Part shown: one piece after another, positions 60,438 through 64,000 of the stretch
Layout of the letters: each line of letters opens with the position of its first letter
Position numbering within the stretch: the first letter of the stretch is position 1
Assembly: GCF_009730915.1 (NCBI RefSeq)
Contig: NC_052477.1
Span: 2,630,611-2,694,610 of the forward strand
Direction: 5' to 3'
From: Dioscorea cayenensis subsp. rotundata
Lineage: Eukaryota; Streptophyta; Magnoliopsida; Dioscoreales; Dioscoreaceae
Length of the DNA: 64,000 nucleotides
Program-made: the position numbers and the translations under genes
Notes under the pieces: generated by a model
Databases searched by the model: none
What the model was told of the DNA's origin: nothing
The model's input: the letters and a program-made list of their open reading frames with translations, nothing else

Positions 60438-63180
60438 ATGGGGGAGATGGTTGGGAGCCAATCTCAATCCTCATTCAAGGTTTGGCATCTCAAAAGTTGA
60501 TTTTTTTTTAACTGTAATTTACCTCAAAAAGCACTTTTGATTGATGTTTGTTTATGTTACCATTGATTCTGCAGATTATCTTGGGGTCCTCGTCAATTGC
60601 CCGCAAGAAAATTTTAGCTGAAATGGGATACAAATTTGAAGTCATGGTTCGTTGCAAATCCTTATCTTTGTCTTTTTCTTTCTATTTAGTTTCTGTTATT
60701 ATACTTTTTTGTAGAAAGTTTAAAGCTTTGGTCTTAATTTAGACTGCAGATATAGATGAGAAAAGTATTAGAAGGGAAATCCCTGAAGAACTGGTTACGG
60801 TTCTTGCCGAAGCTAAGGTGATTTTGTATATACGTTTCTTTTTTCTTTTTTTATTTTTATTTTTTTAATTTGAAGGACTTGTTTTGGTGTTATTTGTTTG
60901 CATTCTTACAAGAAGTGTGGATTTTTGGTATGCTGTCAATGGTGATATTGACTATCTTTATTTATATAATGGATTAGCTTGTCCTTTGGATTTATATGCA
61001 GGCCTGTTGGTTTTGGTGTTTTGGTTTTGCTTAGTTGAGCTGTGATAATTTTTCGGTTTGGATTTGTTGTGTTTCTCTTGATTCATGTCATTGATGGCTG
61101 AAACCGAAAATGTTGAATTTCTCTTTTTATTTACCTCTTTTTCTTTTTGTCGGATGTTTCTTTTGTTTGCGATAAGATAAAGTGGCAGTTTGATTATAAC
61201 CTCTTTTTATTTATGGTATTTGTGTTCTTCACTTGCTTGCAAATATCATGCTTGGTATTTCTGCTACTCGGTCTTATTCCCTGTCAGTGAATTTTGACCC
61301 AACAAATCTAGAAAATATAAGGTGTATCCTTTTCGTAAAGTATCAATTTAATCATCCTATCTGTTGGTTTTTCACCTTGTCTATTTGCACCATCTCTTTT
61401 ATTCTTGATACTTTATTTCTTAGAATCCATTTGTTTTTGTGGTACCATGTCAAATGACCAATTACAGAGTAGGAGCAACCCAATATTAGATAATCGAGGA
61501 ATTTTCCAAGTTGGATAATGGTATGATATAGTATAAAGAAAGAACCATCAAAAGAGCTTCTAAGTTATCAATCTGACGTTGTGTTAAGATTCACTGCTTG
61601 TTTATTCTTTCTACTTCATGACATGCTAGATGTCAATTGAGCTTGAACTTAAGGAAATATTGGTAATTTGTCCTTTGCTGAACTTCATCAAGCCACTTTT
61701 CACTTATATCAACAAAACTCGTCTTTTAAATTATGGATCTGACACTAATTCTAACAACACTAAGTCTGAGTTTCCCCTAGTTCATGTTGAATTCAAGTTT
61801 TTGTTTCAAATGCATTTAGAAGTGTAATATGAGAACTTTTGATGCTATGTAGATTATTCACAATCACAACTTACTGTTGCAGAAGTAGACGACTTCAAAT
61901 TGATCAATTATCACTTATTAATAACTACAAGCATATGGTTGTACTGTATTTTCTCTACAACTTTGGTTGCTATTTGTCATATATTTAATTAAAAAATTCC
62001 CTCACCAGCTCGCTGATAGAGCTGAATGTGGTTTTTTTATTTAATTTTGATGTCAGGCCGATGCCATTATTTCCAGGCTGAACACCAAAGATTACAAAGA
62101 AAAGGATGTCGAAACAACACTTCTTATCACTTCTGATATAGTACGCATTCAGTCTCTTGATTGCACCTACACACACATCTTGATCAAGCTTTTTCATTAT
62201 TTATTCATTAAAAAATAGTGAACTTGGATCAATAAAGCTTTGTTTAACCAATGCATTAATTTTTAGGTTGCGGTCTATGAGGGAACTATTAGAGAAAAGC
62301 CAACCAGTGAGGAAGAAGCTCGGCAATTCCTAAGGAGTATGATGTAGATGTTTTAGTTCTTGACTTCATCATTGCTTACTTAGTTGGCCTTGGAAAACAA
62401 ACAGCATAATAACTATCGGTTATAACATTCGCAGGTTATTCTCAGGGGCATGTATCAACTGTGGGATCAGTGCTTGTCACCAATCTTAAGACCGGCATTA
62501 AACACGGTGGAATTGATAAAGCAGAGGTAAGTTCTATTCCTTGGTTTGATGAAGAAACATATTCTAATGCATCTATAATACTCTATCAAGTTAAACACAG
62601 AACAATTAATCCATAATCCAATAACAAAGAACTTTTAATTAAGATCAGCAGGTTTTGTAACAGAAAATGTGATTAATCAATACATACAAACTACTTCATA
62701 TTACTACACTTTGCAGGTTTATTTTCATGACATACCGGACGAGATAATCCAGAACCTGGTAAAACTTCAAACTCTGTATCAACTGATTTATAAAAATTTC
62801 AACATCAAGTCATATTGCTTAAATAGATTACGTATTTGCTTGGTGTTTATCAGATCGATGAACGAGTTGTATTCAATGTTGCCGGTGGCTTGCTTCTAGA
62901 GCATCCATTGATACTGCCATTCGTAGACACTTTGGTTAGTTATCTCTTCTCATTTGTCTTCTTGCTATGCTTCAATGTCTTTCAGAGTGTTGCATTTAAA
63001 TATTCATTGTATTATTGTTCATCCACCCGAACACAAGAAAGCAATTTTCCGCTCACAATCTTCTCTCTGAAAATTCGTCTTTCGCTTGTGTAGATTGGAG
63101 CCTCGGATAGTGTGATGGGACTGCCGAAGGCTCTCACGGAGAAGCTCATACAAGAGGCTCTTTCATATAATGCCGATTAG
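60438..63180 (+). CDS. Maf-like nucleotide pyrophosphatase
   Basis: Maf/YhdE family proteins hydrolyse non-canonical or pyrimidine nucleoside triphosphates (house-cleaning pyrophosphatases). Nine exons: 60438-60479, 60575-60646, 60743-60817, 62057-62140, 62267-62336, 62435-62526, 62717-62758, 62854-62934 and 63094-63180, all phases closing, 214 aa. The N-terminal motif LGSSSIARKKILAEMGYKFE is the Maf signature (S-S-S-x-x-R-x-x-L). TSDIVAVYEGTIREKP is the substrate-binding/catalytic Asp block. SYSQGHVSTVGS and VFNVAGGLLLEHP, then GASDSVMGLPKAL near the end, follow family order. The canonical A-D-T/S-D-Q block is here T-S-D-I, as in plant paralogues of Maf, so substrate preference is uncertain. 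Intron 3 is long (1.24 kb). The gene shares a divergent promoter with UTP22. Confidence 0.95.
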
Positions 63181-64000
63181 TTTGAGATGTAATTTTGAAT
63201 GTGATCATATTCTTTTGAGAGTGAAATTTTCACTCTTATACTTGTTTGAATGAAATTCTCAGTTGGACAAACAACTAACACTGATTAATATATCCTTAAA
63301 TCAAACTTTTCTTTATTGTTTGTTTCATTTATTCCAAGATTAGAGCTTGAGAAATTTGTGTACACTATAAATCAGAGATTGTTTATATGAATTTTACAGG
63401 GGTGTTTAACAAAGGGTTTGTTTACATAAACACCCTTGCCAAACTCAAAATTACCCATTGGTTCTTGTGAATTTTCTTCATGCTTTTAAAATATCATGAC
63501 AATGATTAATGACAAACATTTTTTTTATTTACATTGGTTTTTATTCAAAAAAAATATAAATAAATTTCCTTCATAAATGATTAGCTCAATGCATATACCA
63601 CATAAATCATATCAAAAGATGAATAGATAACTAAAGTTTTACATGAAATGTCAAAGGTTTATATATGCATTTCATCTTTTTCTATTTATTATTAAATATT
63701 TTTTTTCAGAGCATATATATATATATATATATAACCCTTTATGAAATTATCTTAGGTTTCTGATTTCAGAATTTTACTAGATATTCAAGAAAATGGATGA
63801 AAAAATGAAAACAAAAACTATGTGTTAAGAGAAAATTTTCTTTTAGTCAATTACCACTCAGTCCAAAAACACCATGAATTTCATCCTGATTTGTTGTTCA
63901 AGAGCTAAACTTGCATTGGATTGCAAAGTTATCATCCAAAAATATAACAGTAATCACAAAATAGTCAAATAGATTAATGCTCTGATTCTAAAAGAACATC
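63181..64000. other. 3' flank of the Maf-like gene, AT-rich
   Basis: 3' UTR followed by AT-rich sequence with a (TA)n tract at about 63714-63733. No gene is supported up to the window end. Confidence 0.5.

Noticed and set aside
1..64000. CRISPR-like regularly spaced repeats
   Set aside because: All short repeats are microsatellites or transposon parts; this is plant nuclear DNA.

Overview
This is a nuclear plant chromosome segment. It is AT-rich and intron-rich, full of LTR-retrotransposon remnants and microsatellites, and its genes belong to plant families: L-galactose dehydrogenase, plant-type MATE/DTX, NAI1-type bHLH. GC-rich, high-GC3 first exons (L-GalDH, the MATE body, the short exon at 26.0 kb) beside AT-rich introns suggest a monocot, probably not a grass. 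That taxonomic reading is inference. All splice sites were placed by eye from GT/GC-AG signals, reading frame and remembered family conservation; no alignment was run.

Left part (1-25 kb): two tandem, same-strand bHLH transcription factor genes (3.8-5.3 kb and 18.2-21.7 kb, both minus) with identical four-exon layout. Around and between them lie solo LTRs. I could define five to the base by TG...CA ends plus perfect 5-bp target-site duplications (TSDs): 1028-3273 GATAT, 7057-9207 CAAGG, 13638-14805 GAATA, 15943-17418 TTCTC and 23298-25014 AGACA. A sixth LTR (10110-11822) has no matching TSD. One solo LTR sits inside an older LTR of another family. A tRNA-derived SINE, a MITE with 11-bp TSD and two foldback repeats complete the repeat landscape. 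No intact retrotransposon is present.

Middle (25-41 kb): a short high-GC3 exon at 25993 that could encode a 42-residue peptide but lacks an ATG, several kb of non-coding sequence, then a MATE-type transporter gene (32.6-34.4 kb, plus) with a G-box and TATA box, then about 7 kb of gene-free AT-rich DNA.

Right part (41.5-63.2 kb): a compact housekeeping block of four complete genes. DBR1 (lariat debranching, minus) is head-to-head with L-GalDH (ascorbate synthesis, plus). UTP22/Nrap (ribosome biogenesis, minus, 24 exons) is convergent with L-GalDH and head-to-head with a Maf-like nucleotide pyrophosphatase (plus). The UTP22/Maf intergenic region carries telo-box and site II (TGGGCC) motifs expected for ribosome-biogenesis genes. 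Reconstructed lengths are 418 aa for DBR1, 319 for L-GalDH, 1083 for UTP22 and 214 for Maf, with every exon phase closing.

I found no clearly new multi-gene system. The most unusual items are the candidate micro-protein exon, two GC-AG introns in neighbouring genes, a two-codon first coding exon in DBR1, a possible N-terminal presequence on L-GalDH, and the density of TSD-verified solo LTRs around the bHLH pair.
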